Made by a program: the position numbers and the translations under genes. This document shows, one piece after another, positions 35,451-46,703 of a DNA stretch of 64,000 bases. Source of the DNA: Congeria kusceri (lineage: Eukaryota > Mollusca > Bivalvia > Myida > Dreissenidae); contig CM051026.1 of the NCBI GenBank assembly GCA_027627225.1, positions 5,138,415 through 5,202,414 of the forward strand. The letters run 5' to 3'. A model generated the notes under the pieces. That model ran no database searches, was not told where the DNA came from, and worked only from the letters and a program-made list of their open reading frames with translations. Each line of letters starts with the position of its first letter. Position 1 is the first letter of the stretch.

Positions 35451-35716
35451 CAGGGCCCGTATTCACCGATTTATTCTTAGACGTCAGAATAAAGAACCGA
35501 CAATCAAGAAAATATACTTCTGCGTTTGCAAATATTCTTGGTACCAAATGTTGCTTAGATCTTTAACACCTCGCTCTAAATAAAGAATGTTGTAATTAGA
35601 TTGCCTGAATACCAAGTCAGATTGAAATTTATGTATGCTCTTAGAACATAACGGTTCAAGAATATTCTTTAATATTAGTCTTAAGTCTAATAATAGGTCG
35701 GTGAATAGGGGCCCAG
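35451..35716. mobile_element. MITE with GGGCCCGTATTCACC ends, copy 1
   Basis: The left end CAGGGCCCGTATTCACCGA and the right end TCGGTGAATAGGGGCCCAG are inverted repeats with two differences. Inside are subterminal TTCTTAGAC / TCTTAAGTCTAA phrases. The element is 266 bp with no coding. A second member lies 1.2 kb away at 36673. Confidence 0.8.
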
Positions 35717-35719
35717 TTG

Positions 35720-36235
35720 GTTTGATGTGTTCAATTATTCTTTAGACATTGAAAAGCGTTGCTGAAGACGTTCTTGGTGATTTCGTGCCTGCATTTTTAA
35801 GCTTATTTGAAGAGTGATTCTGGTCTACTTGTGCAATTAAATTCTGTCCGTATGTGAATTACTACTACTATGACGAAAGCGTATACTATGTTATGTGAAA
35901 GTCGTGTACAGTTTGCACGATTCGTCAAAAATAATAATATAGAAGCGGTATTATAAGAAATGCTCCTTTGTCATTTAATTTTTTAGTTTGTCGTTTTATA
36001 AAATTTCCGTACCAAGGAATACATGTATACGTGATTATATGCACGATTGTTGAATCATTGTGTATACATGTGTCAAAATTTGACGATCAAGTTGCCGCGT
36101 ATTTCATGTTGGATTCATCAAGATAGAAATCGGAGCAATTGCTATATTGATTCAAATCGAAATAGATTAGTTTGATACATCAGGGATATATTCTCAAATA
36201 TCTGGTCTTTATTTCGTATTAGCGAGTTAATTTAC
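35720..36235. other. Non-coding stretch, nothing recognised
   Basis: AT-rich; no supported feature. Confidence 0.4.
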
Positions 36236-36375
36236 ACTTTCGAGTCCATTCCCTGGGTAGAACTAGTACTTGGTTTCTTGAGAAAGATCATTCAAACGCT
36301 ACCCCAATCTGGATCGAACTCATAACCTCACGATCGAAAGGCGGACACCATAGCCATCCCGCCACTGCGACATTT
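36236..36375 (-). mobile_element. tRNA-derived SINE, diverged copy
   Basis: Read on the minus strand it begins GTCGCAGTGGCGGGATGGC (box A region), has GAGTTCGATCCA (box B), and ends in the tail containing CTAGTTCTACCCAGGGAAT. It pairs with the better copy at 38876-39017. Confidence 0.75.
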
Positions 36376-36672
36376 TTTATTTGGCATATTTAGCACTGCT
36401 CATGAGTATACAGTTTCCATGTTTCAAAAACGCTACACTAAGAATTATGTTCTTTTGACAGAGTCACTAAAACTATTATTTCACGTTTTTCAGTTTTAAT
36501 ATATTCAGGGCAACAGCATTTGTACACATTCTTCGTGTACATGGGCACTGTATTCTTTTGATCAGTGTAGTGGATTATACATGTAATGATCACCACATAT
36601 TACGTCAATTAAGAGACCAATTACTTCAGCGATAGAAATTGCGACCAATAACAGTGCTTTATTTTATTAGTA

Positions 36673-36942
36673 CAGGGCTCGTATTCACCAACCGACTCTT
36701 AGACTTAAGAATAAAGGATATTCTTAAAACTTTTCTGTTCTAAAAAGGTTGTTACTTTGAATATTTCTTGACATTCACCGACTCTAATTTTACTAGTCCT
36801 TATTTATAACGATGTATTAATGACATAGCAACACTGGAACATCGGTATCTGGTACATTTCCAAACGCACACGTATTAGTTCTAGAGTCTAAGTCTATCCT
36901 TTATTCAGAAGTCTAAGAATGGGTTGGTAAATACTGGCCCAG
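36673..36942. mobile_element. MITE with GGGCTCGTATTCACC ends, copy 2
   Basis: CAGGGCTCGTATTCACCAACC on the left and GGTTGGTAAATACTGGCCCAG on the right form an imperfect inverted repeat. Subterminal ACTCTTAGACTTAAGAATAA and GAAGTCTAAGAATGG extend it. It is the same family as 35451-35716. Confidence 0.78.
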
Positions 36943-37700
36943 GTCGCGAACCAATAACCGGTTTGACATCCCGTAACTGTCTGATCATAACTTGAACTGT
37001 TTGGAAAATGGAATTAACAAAATAAACGGTGTGGACGGATGGCGGCGGTCGACTTCGGGTTTTGCAAGGACGCTGTTGCTCTGTAGCATTTTGTGTTTTG
37101 GTTTTGTCCCGGCATACGGAGCGTTGTAGTAAGAATCAGGGACATACGTCCCCACAGTATAATGACCTCACCTCCACGCGGGCCTCTCTCATGCTCAAGA
37201 CGGCTGGGGTGGTATTTATATAGAATCTTAGTCAAAAATTAAGAAAAGTCTTTAAATTCTGAAATGCTATCTATTTTCTGACAAAGACACGCATTAATGT
37301 TTGAAGACACGGAAAGCGTAATACAATATCAATTGATCATGCAAATATTCCAAAAGCACAATGTTATATTAAACACAAATTATAATTTTGATTCATGTTC
37401 AAGGGCAATAATTGTGACCCTCTGTTTCCCGTGAATATGGCGGTGGTATGTTACACTTCCGGTAGCAAGGAATTTATCGGCTGTCGATGAAAAGCCCTGT
37501 AGCGCCGCATATGTTCGTCGACGCAAAAACGTGAGCGCATGCCTGTATTCGGTAATTTTCAGCGCATATCGTGAACGATTTAGTTTATGCAGCGACGCAC
37601 AAGGCATAAAGCAATCGTTGTATATATGTGGCAGGTCAGTGCCTCTTTTGCGCATTGAGAGAACATACGTCAATTACGTACTATACGATTAAATAAAATG
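36943..37700. other. Non-coding stretch, nothing recognised
   Basis: Two overlapping opposite-strand frames of 64 and 73 codons at 37014-37235 and a minus-strand 97-codon frame at 37380-37673 have no recognised domain. Confidence 0.4.
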
Positions 37701-37706
37701 AAGGAA

Positions 37707-37915
37707 AAAGATGATGATGATGATGATAATGATGATGATAATGATGATGATGATGATGATGATGAACATGATGATGTTGTTGATGATGAACATGATAATG
37801 TTGATGATGCTGAACATGATGATGATGATGATGATGATGATGAAGCTGATATGATGATGATAATGACCATGATGATGATGATGATGATAATGATGATAAT
37901 GATGATGCTGATATT
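37707..37915. repeat. GAT trinucleotide microsatellite
   Basis: About 70 near-perfect GAT units with interspersed AAC, GTT and GCT variants. The Asp-, Met- and Ser/Ile-rich frames in it are artefacts. Confidence 0.93.
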
Positions 37916-38167
37916 GTTTTGTTCAAATTTGGTTTTCGCTCGATTATTCATTGAATGATGTTGTTGAGGTTGCACTTTTGGGATGTTTGGGAAATCGCTT
38001 GTGTGGTCAGATTGTGTGGAACTTCATGCCGGCTGGGATTTAAAATCGAGCAATGCTCAGAACCAGTTAAATCTCTGCGCGGAGGCTGGGTACACTTATT
38101 ACAGCAGTTGCTTTCCCAAGATTTACTCGAACTGACCGCTTGCACAGTGTGTACAAGAAAACCATTG

Positions 38168-38400
38168 ATGTTAAAGAGACTGTGTCATCGAAAAGGGCAT
38201 TAAGGGGGGCATTTCTTTAAAAAAAAAGTTAGATATAAATACTGGCATTTAATAACGGTTAAAATATGTTATCTATAAAGGGAAAATAGTGTACGCCCTC
38301 TGAGATCATAAATGAATTTATTATAAGGGTCGTGTTTGTTTGGCCCTTTTCATGTATACATTTTGACGTCAGACTTGTGAGCATTTAGGATAACCTTAGT
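38168..38400. repeat. Dispersed repeat shared with 20733-20965
   Basis: The same block order as the earlier copy: GTCATCGAAAAGGGC, a body with AATAACGGTTAAAAT, CGTGTTTGTTTGG, TTTTGACGTCAG and TTGTGAGCATTTAGG. Confidence 0.7.
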
Positions 38401-38644
38401 ATAATACACAGTGTTACTAAAAATAGTAACACTTTTACGTCGATTACGGGCCGTTACGCGGCTCCGCTGAGCCGATATAATTATAATTGGCGTCAACGAC
38501 CACGAATGGCGTATTTAGTCAAAATTAAACGGTTATATCCGAAAATGCAAATACTGAATGTTAACGAAAGTTTGTTAATTGGTCTTTCGATTAATATGTC
38601 CCATGTTTAAATTGGAAACATCTTGTCGGGCTTTAAATGCTGAT

Positions 38645-38765
38645 AAGGTCAAGCTGAATCGTATACCAGAAGTATACAAACCGGAAGCAAGTGGTTACTG
38701 ACTTCTGTGCCTTCCTCCTCCGTATATATTGGTACAGGTGTACCAAGCTTCCGACGAAAACAATG
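38645..38765. repeat. Partial relative of duplicated block D2
   Basis: ACAAACCGGAAGCAAGTG, CTTCCTCCTCCG and TTGGTACAGGTGTACCAAGC followed by CGACGAA resemble 58270-58390 and 49330-49390. This indicates a third diverged copy of that sequence. Confidence 0.5.
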
Positions 38766-38875
38766 GCACGAACCGTCACTTACGAGCAGTTGTTTTTCAC
38801 TGCAAATCTTACCTGCGTTATAGTGTAAACCTATTTATTTAAGCTCGATTGCATCGAAAGCCTTAGGCTTATAGA

Positions 38876-39017
38876 GACACTTTCGAGTCCGTTTCCTGGA
38901 TAGAACCAGTACTTGGTGTCTTTGTGGGAGATCTTGAGAACTCTCCCGGAGTGGGGATCGAACCTCGGGACCTCCCGATCGCTAGGCGGACACCATATCC
39001 ACTACGCCACCGCGACC
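38876..39017 (-). mobile_element. tRNA-derived SINE, well-preserved copy
   Basis: On the minus strand: GGTCGCGGTGGCGTAGTGG (box A is TGGCGTAGTGG), then GAGGTTCGATCCCC (box B), then a short body and a tail with AAGACACCAAGTACTGGTTC and CCAGGAAACGGACTCGAAAG. This is the clearest copy of the family that also appears at 36236 and 16505 and that the 42-bp array at 24964 resembles. Confidence 0.8.
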
Positions 39018-39080
39018 TTACGACAAAGAACTCAATGGCCTGCTTCCGTTAATTAATTATCATAATTATTATAATTGTTA

Positions 39081-39106
39081 TAATTATAATAATAATAATA
39101 ATAATA

Positions 39107-39140
<34 letters not shown>

Positions 39141-39190
39141 TATTATTATTATTATTATTTTCATCATCACCATTATTATTATCATTATTA
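39081..39190. repeat. (AAT)n/(ATT)n inverted microsatellite
   Basis: AATAATAAT runs directly into ATTATTATT, so the two halves are complementary and can fold on themselves. Slippage makes the length uncertain. Confidence 0.9.
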
Positions 39191-39429
39191 GCATGATTAT
39201 TTTGTTTGTTGTTGTTTTTATTCCATGTGTTTGTTAGTTTTTGTGACAACACATAATAAGATGTTTGTGGTATTAGAATTTTTTGAAATTGAAATCTCGA
39301 TGTTCATCTTTCTAAATATATGTATATCTTCCTATTAAATACAACTACATTAAGCTCAAATAAATGTGCGTGATAAACTTACATAAATATGCGTAATGTC
39401 AGTGTATAGTTTAATATATTACACAATGT

Positions 39430-39673
39430 GATATGTATTGTTAAATTTCTTCCTTTCTGCCCAATTTCTTCCATTAAAATTATTTTTTGCTATTAAAGGA
39501 AGCATCTCACCATGACCACTTTCCCACATGAAGTGTTGCACAAAACATTGTTTGTGTATTTTTGTATGCCTTTTTGTGTTTATATATGCTCACTTGTTAT
39601 TACAAACTATTTATGTTTTGTAATCTGTGAAACTAATAAAGAGTTGTTCTGTTCTGTTCTGTTCTGTTCTGTT
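39430..39673 (+). mobile_element. Probable LINE 3' end with TTCTG tail
   Basis: T-rich sequence ends in CTGTGAAACTAATAAAGAG, then a run of TTCTG pentamers (39644-39673). Short terminal tandem repeats right after an AATAAA-like signal are typical of several invertebrate LINE families. No coding part remains. The call is by inference only. Confidence 0.45.
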
Positions 39674-39679
39674 GTTAGG

Positions 39680-41360
39680 TAGCTGGCTCCACTTTTCTCA
39701 ATTTGGCATAAGGAAAACTGGCTTAAGTCTCTAATTTCATCGATAAAAAATACAATTATAATATTATTTTACAACTCACTATATTATTTGTTGTGATTGT
39801 TTGACAAACTTTTCATTCAACATGTAACACGTTTGACCACATTAACAAAGTTAATCCTGTTATAACATGCTTACGAATTTTTGAAAAATCGGACACTGGT
39901 TAGCAATTCACACATCTATCCCAGCACTCTACTCGTGAACATGTTTAATACATACATTCTTATGAGACATAACATTTCGCTTTAAACTTGTGTTAAGTAA
40001 AAGGCTTGAGGACATAATGGACAATGCTTAGTTTTCGATTTCGTTTTTTTCCTAACAATACCATTTCCAAAACTGAATAATGAATGTAAAAAAAAGACAT
40101 TTTTATTTTCTATATGCCACAAAATGTTTTTATTCGTGATAATTACTTAGTGTAATATCCATACTCCTAGTCGTAACTCGTCAGTCAGTCCTTTCGTCCG
40201 TCCTTTACGCTTAAATTCTGTCCGCCGCCATTTCACAGTACGTGGCTGGTAGAATTCCATGGAACTTAAAATAAATATAAAATATGTACTAACATAGTGC
40301 ACATCAAGTTTTATTTGGATCAGTCAATGTTCTCTTCTCCAGGGTTATTGCCCTTGATTTAATGAACAATTACCAATTGTGTTCATTAAAGTTTATTGGT
40401 CCCCCTATGTTGAAAACGGTATGCTTATTCAGCCTCATTTACACATAATTTCAAATATTAAGCCTTACAACCACACATAATTTCGTTCTGCATAATCAAG
40501 CAATACTATAACGTGGCATAAGAACATAAGATATTACAGACAACAAACTCACAATAAACAAAAAGTTACATAAAACATGATGACCATTATGGCTCTTTAT
40601 CGCTCACCTGAGTATATTATAAATTGGTTTCGGACAAGAAGATTTTCAAAGTTTTCAATATAGCCATATAAGAAAATTTGCGCCGCCCAATGGGGCGAAT
40701 CAAAATACTTTGAAGGAATTTGAAAGCGGATCAACCGAGGAACATTTCTGGCAAATAGTACCAAAAATCCAACCAGTGGTATATATATAATTCCGTCCTC
40801 GTTCTGAACACGCCGTCTGCTTGCATTTTCCTCATTCTCACGTGCCAGGTTGTGACTGGATACTTTGCGTACCAGATAACTGCAACCCGGAAGTCAGGTC
40901 TCCCTGAGACTTGCCGCCCTCCCTCGTATAGTCCAGTACACGTGCACCAACAACACGTGCACGATCCTTCCCTTGATCCCTTACCTGTGTTGTGAAAGAG
41001 AACAAGAGGATCTGCTCCTAATTTTGCAAAAACCTGTCGATCAGGGTAGCGTTTGACCTCCCAGTCTCAGAACTTGAATCATAAACATGTGTGTGTACAT
41101 TTTATGGAGTGCACCGGGATTCTCTGCCATATGGCCATCGCCCCCAGATGACTTGAAGTGGGTTACGGGGGATAGTGCAAGATACAGGACACGCCCCGTT
41201 TCAGAGGCGACCCTGGGTCTTTTAGTGCCCGGTGTGAAGCACCTAGTACACTGCACCACGGTTTAACGTATCATGCGAAAGCCGAGTTAGTAGGTTAGGG
41301 TATAACGGGGGCTCGAACCTGAGAACACAAGGTTGTAAAATGTATAATAAGATGTAGGCC
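39680..41360. other. Non-coding stretch with scattered repeat fragments
   Basis: The phrase GCTCTTTATCGCTCACCTGAG at about 40590 resembles, by general knowledge, the border of other bivalve core-repeat elements. CAGTACACGTGCACCAACAAC near 40932 resembles part of block D2. No gene is supported; the minus-strand 72-codon frame at 41041 has no recognised domain. Confidence 0.35.
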
Positions 41361-41366
41361 ATTTCT

Positions 41367-41548
41367 TACGCGACACTCGCATATTTTTCTATAGACAAAA
41401 ACAAAATTATCGTTGTTAATCGGCCATTAAACAACTCTTTGTCGTTCTGCTGCGTGGCTATTAAACTACTCGGACTAATACCATCGTGGTTTCATTCCTA
41501 CGCATAAGAACTTAAAATCGTTGTTATAAATCGAAAATTATTTCTTAA
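41367..41548 (-). repeat. Palindromic repeat family P, internally deleted
   Basis: Starts with ACTCGCATATTTTTCTATAGAC and jumps from CGTTGTTAA straight into the palindrome arm (CGGCCATTAAACAAC), so most of module 2 is missing. It ends TCGAAAATTATTTCTTAA. Array S2 follows after about 50 bases. Confidence 0.75.
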
Positions 41549-41599
41549 AAAATATTTTGTGTATAATCTTTATTCGCGATTATTACTACGATTTTGATT

Positions 41600-42955
41600 C
41601 ATGATAACGTTGATTCATCGCTTGGTTGTATTACGTCATTGCGTCGCTTGGATGTGTTGCTTTGTTGTTTCGCCTTCTTGCGTTACCACACTGTGTGGCC
41701 TGGTTGTGTTACGTCGTTGTGTCGCCTGGATGTGTTACGTCGTTTTGTCGCCTGGTTGTGTCACATCGTTGTGTCGCCTGGATGTGATCTGTCGTTGTGT
41801 CACCTGGTTGTGTTACGTCGTTATGTCGCCTGATTGTCTCACGTCGTTATGTCGCCTGGTTGTGTCACGTCGTTGTGTCGCCAGGATGTCATCGGTCGTT
41901 GTATCGCCTGGTCGTGTCACGTCGTTGTGTCGCCTAGATATGATTTGTCGTTGTGTCGCCTGGTTGTGTCACGTCGTTGTATCGCTTGGATATGATCTGT
42001 CGTTGTGTAACCTGGATGTGACTGTCGGTGTGTCGCCTGGATGTGATCTGTCGTTTTGTCGCCTGGTTGTGTCGCGTCGTTGTGTCACCAGGTTATGTTA
42101 CGTCGTTGTGTCGCCTGATTGTCTCTCGTCGTTGTGTCGCCTGGTTGTGTCACGTCGTTGTATCGCTTGGATATGATCTGTCGTTGTGTAACCTGGATGT
42201 GACAGTCGGTGTGTCGCCTGGATGTGATCTGTCGTTTTGTCGCCTGGTTGTGTCGCGTCGTTGTGTCACCAGGTTATGTTACGTCGTTGTGTCGCCTGAT
42301 TGTCTCTCGTCGTTGTGTCGCCTGGTTGTGTCACGTCGTTGTGTCTCCTGGTTGTGATCTGTCGTTGAGTCGCCTGGTTGTGTCACGTCGTTGTGTCACC
42401 AGGTTCTGTTACGTCGTTGTGTCACCCGATTGTCTTACGTCGTTGTGTTGCCTGGTTGTGTCACGGCGTTGTGTCGCCTTGTTGTGTAACGTCGTTGTGT
42501 CGCCTGGTTGTGATCTGTCGTTGTTTCGCCTGGTTGTGTTACGTCGTTGTGTCGCCTGGTTGTGTTCCGTCATTGTGTCACCTGGTTGTTTTACGTCATT
42601 TTGACGCCTGGTTGTGCTCCGTTGTTTTTGTCACCAGGTTGGGTTCCGTCATTGTGTCACGTGGCTGTGTTTCGTCGTTTTGTCACCAGGTTGGGTTCCG
42701 TCGTTGTATCACCTGGTTATGTTCCGTCGTTGTATCAGCTGGTTGTGTAACGGCGTTGTGTCACCAGATTGGTTTCCATCGTTGTGTTGCTTGATTGTTT
42801 TCCGTCGTTGTTTTGCTTGATTGTGTTACGTCGTTGTGTTACTTGGTTGTGCTACGTGGTTCTGTCGCCTGGTTGTGTTACGTCGTAGTGTCGCCTGGTT
42901 TTGGTCCGTCGTTGTGTCACATGGTTTTGTCACGCCGTTGTTTCGTCGGATTGTA
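41600..42955 (+). repeat. 26-bp minisatellite, array S2
   Basis: About 52 units of the pattern GTTGTGTYACGTC + GTTGTGTCGCCTG. An internal block of about 181 bp is itself duplicated: 41985-42165 and 42166-42346 are nearly identical, including the variant GTGTAACCTGGATGTGAC. The plus frames of 109-191 codons are artefacts. Confidence 0.93.
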
Positions 42956-42959
42956 GTTA

Positions 42960-43440
42960 AATAGACTGTCACGGTGCGCACTTTTCTTAATATTGGACGT
43001 TGACAGTATTTCGAAGTCTATATTGATGCGACTTGCCTCGCTTCGGTTATATCATGTACGTTTGTTGATAACATTACGCTATTTACTGTTATTCAAATGC
43101 AACGATATTTCGTGCGTGTGTGTGTGTGTAATTTAAAGTAACAGTATATAGTTTAATGACTAGATTATTAAAACGGTTTAGTGAATACTGGTATGTTTTA
43201 TTTCATTCGTGTTTTACACGGGGTTTTTTTCTGACATACCTCGTGTGCTTTGCAGTTATATGTCTATATGTAGATTCGTTAATATTTACGAAGTGATGTA
43301 TATCGTGCATATAATTAACACTTTTTCCTTATTTTTACGTCGGAAAAAATATTGTGCTCCAAATTGTAAGGTCAGCAGTTTATGGTGAGGAAAATGTTGA
43401 TTAAAGAGCGTGGAAGAACAAACATTGCACTACTACAATT
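42960..43440. other. Non-coding stretch, short TG run
   Basis: A short (GT)n lies at 43113-43129. Nothing else recognised. Confidence 0.4.
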
Positions 43441-43444
43441 ATTA

Positions 43445-44351
43445 TACTGGCGCAGTGCCTAAATCCGCCACATTTGGGGGTATTTTTACGATATATTCAA
43501 AAGTAGTTAACCAATCGAGTACTTGGCATAGACAAAAGCGAGATTGAAGAGTCAAACATTTTAAAACAATTAGCGTGGTAGTGCCTAAATCCGCCACCCC
43601 TCTTTAAAATTGCTTGAAATTGATATTTTTCTATGTGATCCGTTTGCAAGCAATTTCTATTGAGTTTAAAACAAAAAACACTTTCTTTTTCGGATATCAT
43701 TTTCAAGTGTTTATAAAAAAAACATGGTGAAAAATCGTAAATACAGAACTGTTCTTCATTTGACTATTGTTTAAAGTCAAGCTTTATTATGAAGCAGTTA
43801 GGTGTTTATTATTAATACATAATTCAATTTTCTTAAAAAAACTTCTTTTCTATTTCTAATAAATAAATCTGAAACTGAGGCCCTGCGGGTGAAGGGGGGA
43901 GGGGGGTAAGTAATGCGCTTTTAAGCGGCGTGAAATTACCGAAGTGACTTCTATTAAATGTGCTGGTCATAAAATATTTTTCCGCATTTAATTGTATTTA
44001 TTGCTAATAAATAACTGATGTTTTTATGTTGCACATTCTAATATGGACATAATATTAATACACAATAATTAAATTTTAATGTGGATACCACGCGGTGCTT
44101 CAAAATTGCGCGTGCGCAGTATGAGACGGATTCCCCCCGTGCAGTTCATTTACATTTAGGGGTCATTGACAAAACAATTGGAGTAAATATTGAATTACTC
44201 AGCATATCGAGAAGAACATTCGCCAGCAGTGTTCAGGAAAACGTCTGATTGATCCGTACAAATCAACAAAAAAGTAAACGTTGTAATACTGACATGATGT
44301 GGGTGGGGTGGCGAATTTAGAACAGAGGCGAGTTCAGGCACTGCGCCAGTA
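43445..44351. mobile_element. Non-autonomous TIR element, TA target
   Basis: A perfect 16-bp inverted repeat, TACTGGCGCAGTGCCT at 43445-43460 and AGGCACTGCGCCAGTA at 44336-44351, with looser similarity continuing inward. The outer TA on each side fits a TA target duplication. A subterminal direct repeat AGTGCCTAAATCCGCCAC occurs at 43454 and 43580. The 907-bp body codes for nothing recognisable. Confidence 0.72.
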
Positions 44352-45024
44352 CGTACATTTTGTGATCTGTTGATCACTGCATTCGGGCTGTAGTCTAACA
44401 GTGGCCATATACGATACATTTAGGCAATAATGATCAAGCATATGGGTTTGCAGTTTATACAGTTTTTTTCAAGGGTATGATTTGCTGAAACTTTTAATCA
44501 ATCAGATTTCGCAAACTAACAACCATATTTATACATTGACCAAATGTGTGTCACCCGAATAGTTTATAACGAAATAAACACTACCCTGAATATGAGAGAT
44601 ATTTTATTGTTTTATTTGAGCAGTTAATACTGTTGCAATTGTATTTACTAACTATGTATTATTTATAATTGAATGGTAAAGCAAATTCCATGAGGGAATA
44701 TAATAAAATATCATACAAATAAAAACAATTCATATATGATTATGCGGCTCTTTATTTTTTGTGTTCGCGATCAAAATATCATCATCATATTATATACATA
44801 TCATAGGCAGTTAAGGGATAAAGTAAATATTGCACCCCGAGGAGAGTGATGTCAACCGAGGCCGAAGGAAGACCGCTTTTATAGGATGTACAAACGAGAA
44901 ACGAAAATCGTTTGCCCTTAAAAAGTGTCGCTGTATATAAGCCTGCTAATTTGTGTTGTCCACAATACAGTTGCTTTCTTTCTTCTGAATACTTAGTCAT
45001 TAAAATTAGTATTGATGCTGACAT
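44352..45024. other. Non-coding stretch, nothing recognised
   Basis: No supported feature. Confidence 0.4.
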
Positions 45025-45339
45025 AATTCGGGGCTTAAAGATTAATTTACTTGTATTAAAATTGAGTTAATTAGATAGCAAAATTAAAAAAAACTATCAA
45101 AACACACTGTATGATATACTCAGCCAAAGAAGAAATCTGACTGCGTATAGTTTTTTGCTTTCTGCTTCTTGTATCAAATTATGAAGTGTCTTTTTTTCAG
45201 TAAACATGATGTTCTAATATGCAAGGCAATCCGCTTTATTTCGATTAATCCATTATAAAACATGTTCCTTAAATTATTGTTCGTGATGTTGAATAAAAAC
45301 TACACTCCTCTTCCCATTATCCAACGTCTTTTCATTAAT

Positions 45340-45668
45340 ATATGGTACTCTCTTATTTGTCTATAGACAAAGAACAAAATTATCGATGTTAAACTACCCA
45401 ATAAACAACGCAAAAAGAAGTTTCGATTCTAAGCGGAGGATAGTAAAAAGTAGTTCCAATTGCAATTGCAAAAATATATGTGAAATCGTTTTAGAATCGA
45501 ATTAATTATCGTTGTTTATCGGCCAATAAACAACACTTTGTCGTTCTGATGCGTGATTATTGAACAACTCGGGCTTACGCCCTCGTGGTTTAATTCCTTA
45601 GCATTGGAACTCCAAATCGTTGTTAATTGGCCGATCAACAACTATAAATCGAAAATTATTTCTAAAAT
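45340..45668 (-). repeat. Palindromic repeat family P, full-length copy within D1a
   Basis: Module 2 starts near TATGGTACTCTCTTATTTG. Module 1 arms are TTGTTTATCGGCCAATAAACAA and TTGTTAATTGGCCGATCAACAA, with the loop side CTCGGGCTTACGCCCTCG. It occupies the position equivalent to 56140-56430 in D1b, so it predates the duplication. Confidence 0.87.
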
Positions 45669-45769
45669 TAGACGCCTGAAATCATAGAAACATTTCAATA
45701 GATTTGCAATCATTATTGTATTGATTTAAAAGAAAACCATTGCTCGAGTGGTGCTGCAAGTTGGAGGTC

Positions 45770-46044
45770 ATATTTTTCATACATCTGTGAATAACAGGAT
45801 CTTATTTGTCACATTTTTAAGTGTGAATAATGCACTTTCCCTAAAACGGGGTATGCATGAGGATTACTGAAGAATATGATTTCATTACATATCAAAAACT
45901 GGATGTGATCACAAATTCACAGAAATTGTGAATAATAAGACTGTGATGTATGAAGAATAAGATCTCAATTTTCACACCCGTGAATAATGAGATCCTTTTA
46001 TTCACAGACGTGAAAAATATGATTTGTGAAAATTATGGTCCTAC
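45770..46044. mobile_element. 275-bp TIR element with 7-bp target duplication (TTCAC family)
   Basis: The sequence is flanked by GGAGGTC on both sides (45763-45769 and 46045-46051) and is missing from the duplicate at 56536, where the site reads GGAGATC once. Near the ends CATATTTTTCATACATCTGTG and its partner (reverse complement CATATTTTTCACGTCTGTG) form inverted repeats. The body is rich in TGTGAA phrases. No coding. Related partial copies lie at 52645 and 53615. Confidence 0.85.
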
Positions 46045-46170
46045 GGAGGTCTTATAGCGCCTCCTGTCCGCGTGTTGTCTGCATAATTTAACGTCTGCCT
46101 AATTGTCGTCTGCACCATGTCAATTGTCCCATTGCTAAACCGGAACATCCGTGTCGTGGATGAAATACGG

Positions 46171-46585
46171 GTTAAATTGTGTAACGTCTTTGCATCATTT
46201 GGTTTGTCACGTCGTTGCGCCTTTTGATTGTGTCTCTACGTTGCATCGTTTGGTTGTGTTACGTCGTTGCATCGTTTGGGTTTGTCACGTCGTTGCGCCT
46301 TTTGGTTGTGTCTCTTCGTTGCATCGTTTGGTTGTGTTACGTCGTTGCGTTTTTTGGTTGCGTAACGTCGTTGCGTTTTTTTGGTTGTGTCACTTCAATG
46401 CGTCGTTTGGTTGTGTCACTTCAATGCTTCGTTTGGTTGTGTCACTTCAATGCGTCGTTTGGTTATGTCACGTCGTTTAATCGTTTGATTGTGTTACGTC
46501 GTTGCTTCGTTTGGTTATGTCACGTCGTTGCATGTGGCATCGTTTGGGTATGTCACGTCGTTGCATCGTTTGGTTGTGACAATTT
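46171..46585 (+). repeat. 26-bp minisatellite, array S3
   Basis: About 16 units of the subtype GTTGCATCGTTTG + GTTGTGTCACGTC. The subtype is shared with S4 rather than with S1, S2 or S5, as expected if S3 and S4 are duplicates. Plus frames of 109 and 128 codons are artefacts. Confidence 0.92.
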
Positions 46586-46703
46586 TGTGTTGTCATGCTG
46601 AATTGAAAAGTATCGTCACATGACTGGCATTTTCCAGCACGAGCGAGCACCTTTAATGTTTGTATCGCTTCATTAAGTAATGCACGGAATTAAACAGGAA
46701 ATA

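Larger units (their letters stand above)
45025..46170. repeat. Duplicated block D1, copy a
   Basis: Matches 55795-56895 collinearly. Shared landmarks: AAGATTAATTTACTTGT, CTCAGCCAAAGAAGAAATC, TGCAAGGCAATC, a family-P repeat in the same place, GCCTGAAATCATAGAAA, CTGCAAGTTGGAG, then GTCGTCTGCAC and AAATACGGGTTAAAT. Array S3 follows here, as array S4 follows in copy b. Confidence 0.85.

Noticed and set aside
37670..37975. Ser/Ile-rich and Asp-rich frames
   Set aside because: GAT microsatellite translated in different frames.
41594..42820. Open frames of 67-191 codons over array S2
   Set aside because: Same minisatellite artefact as S5.
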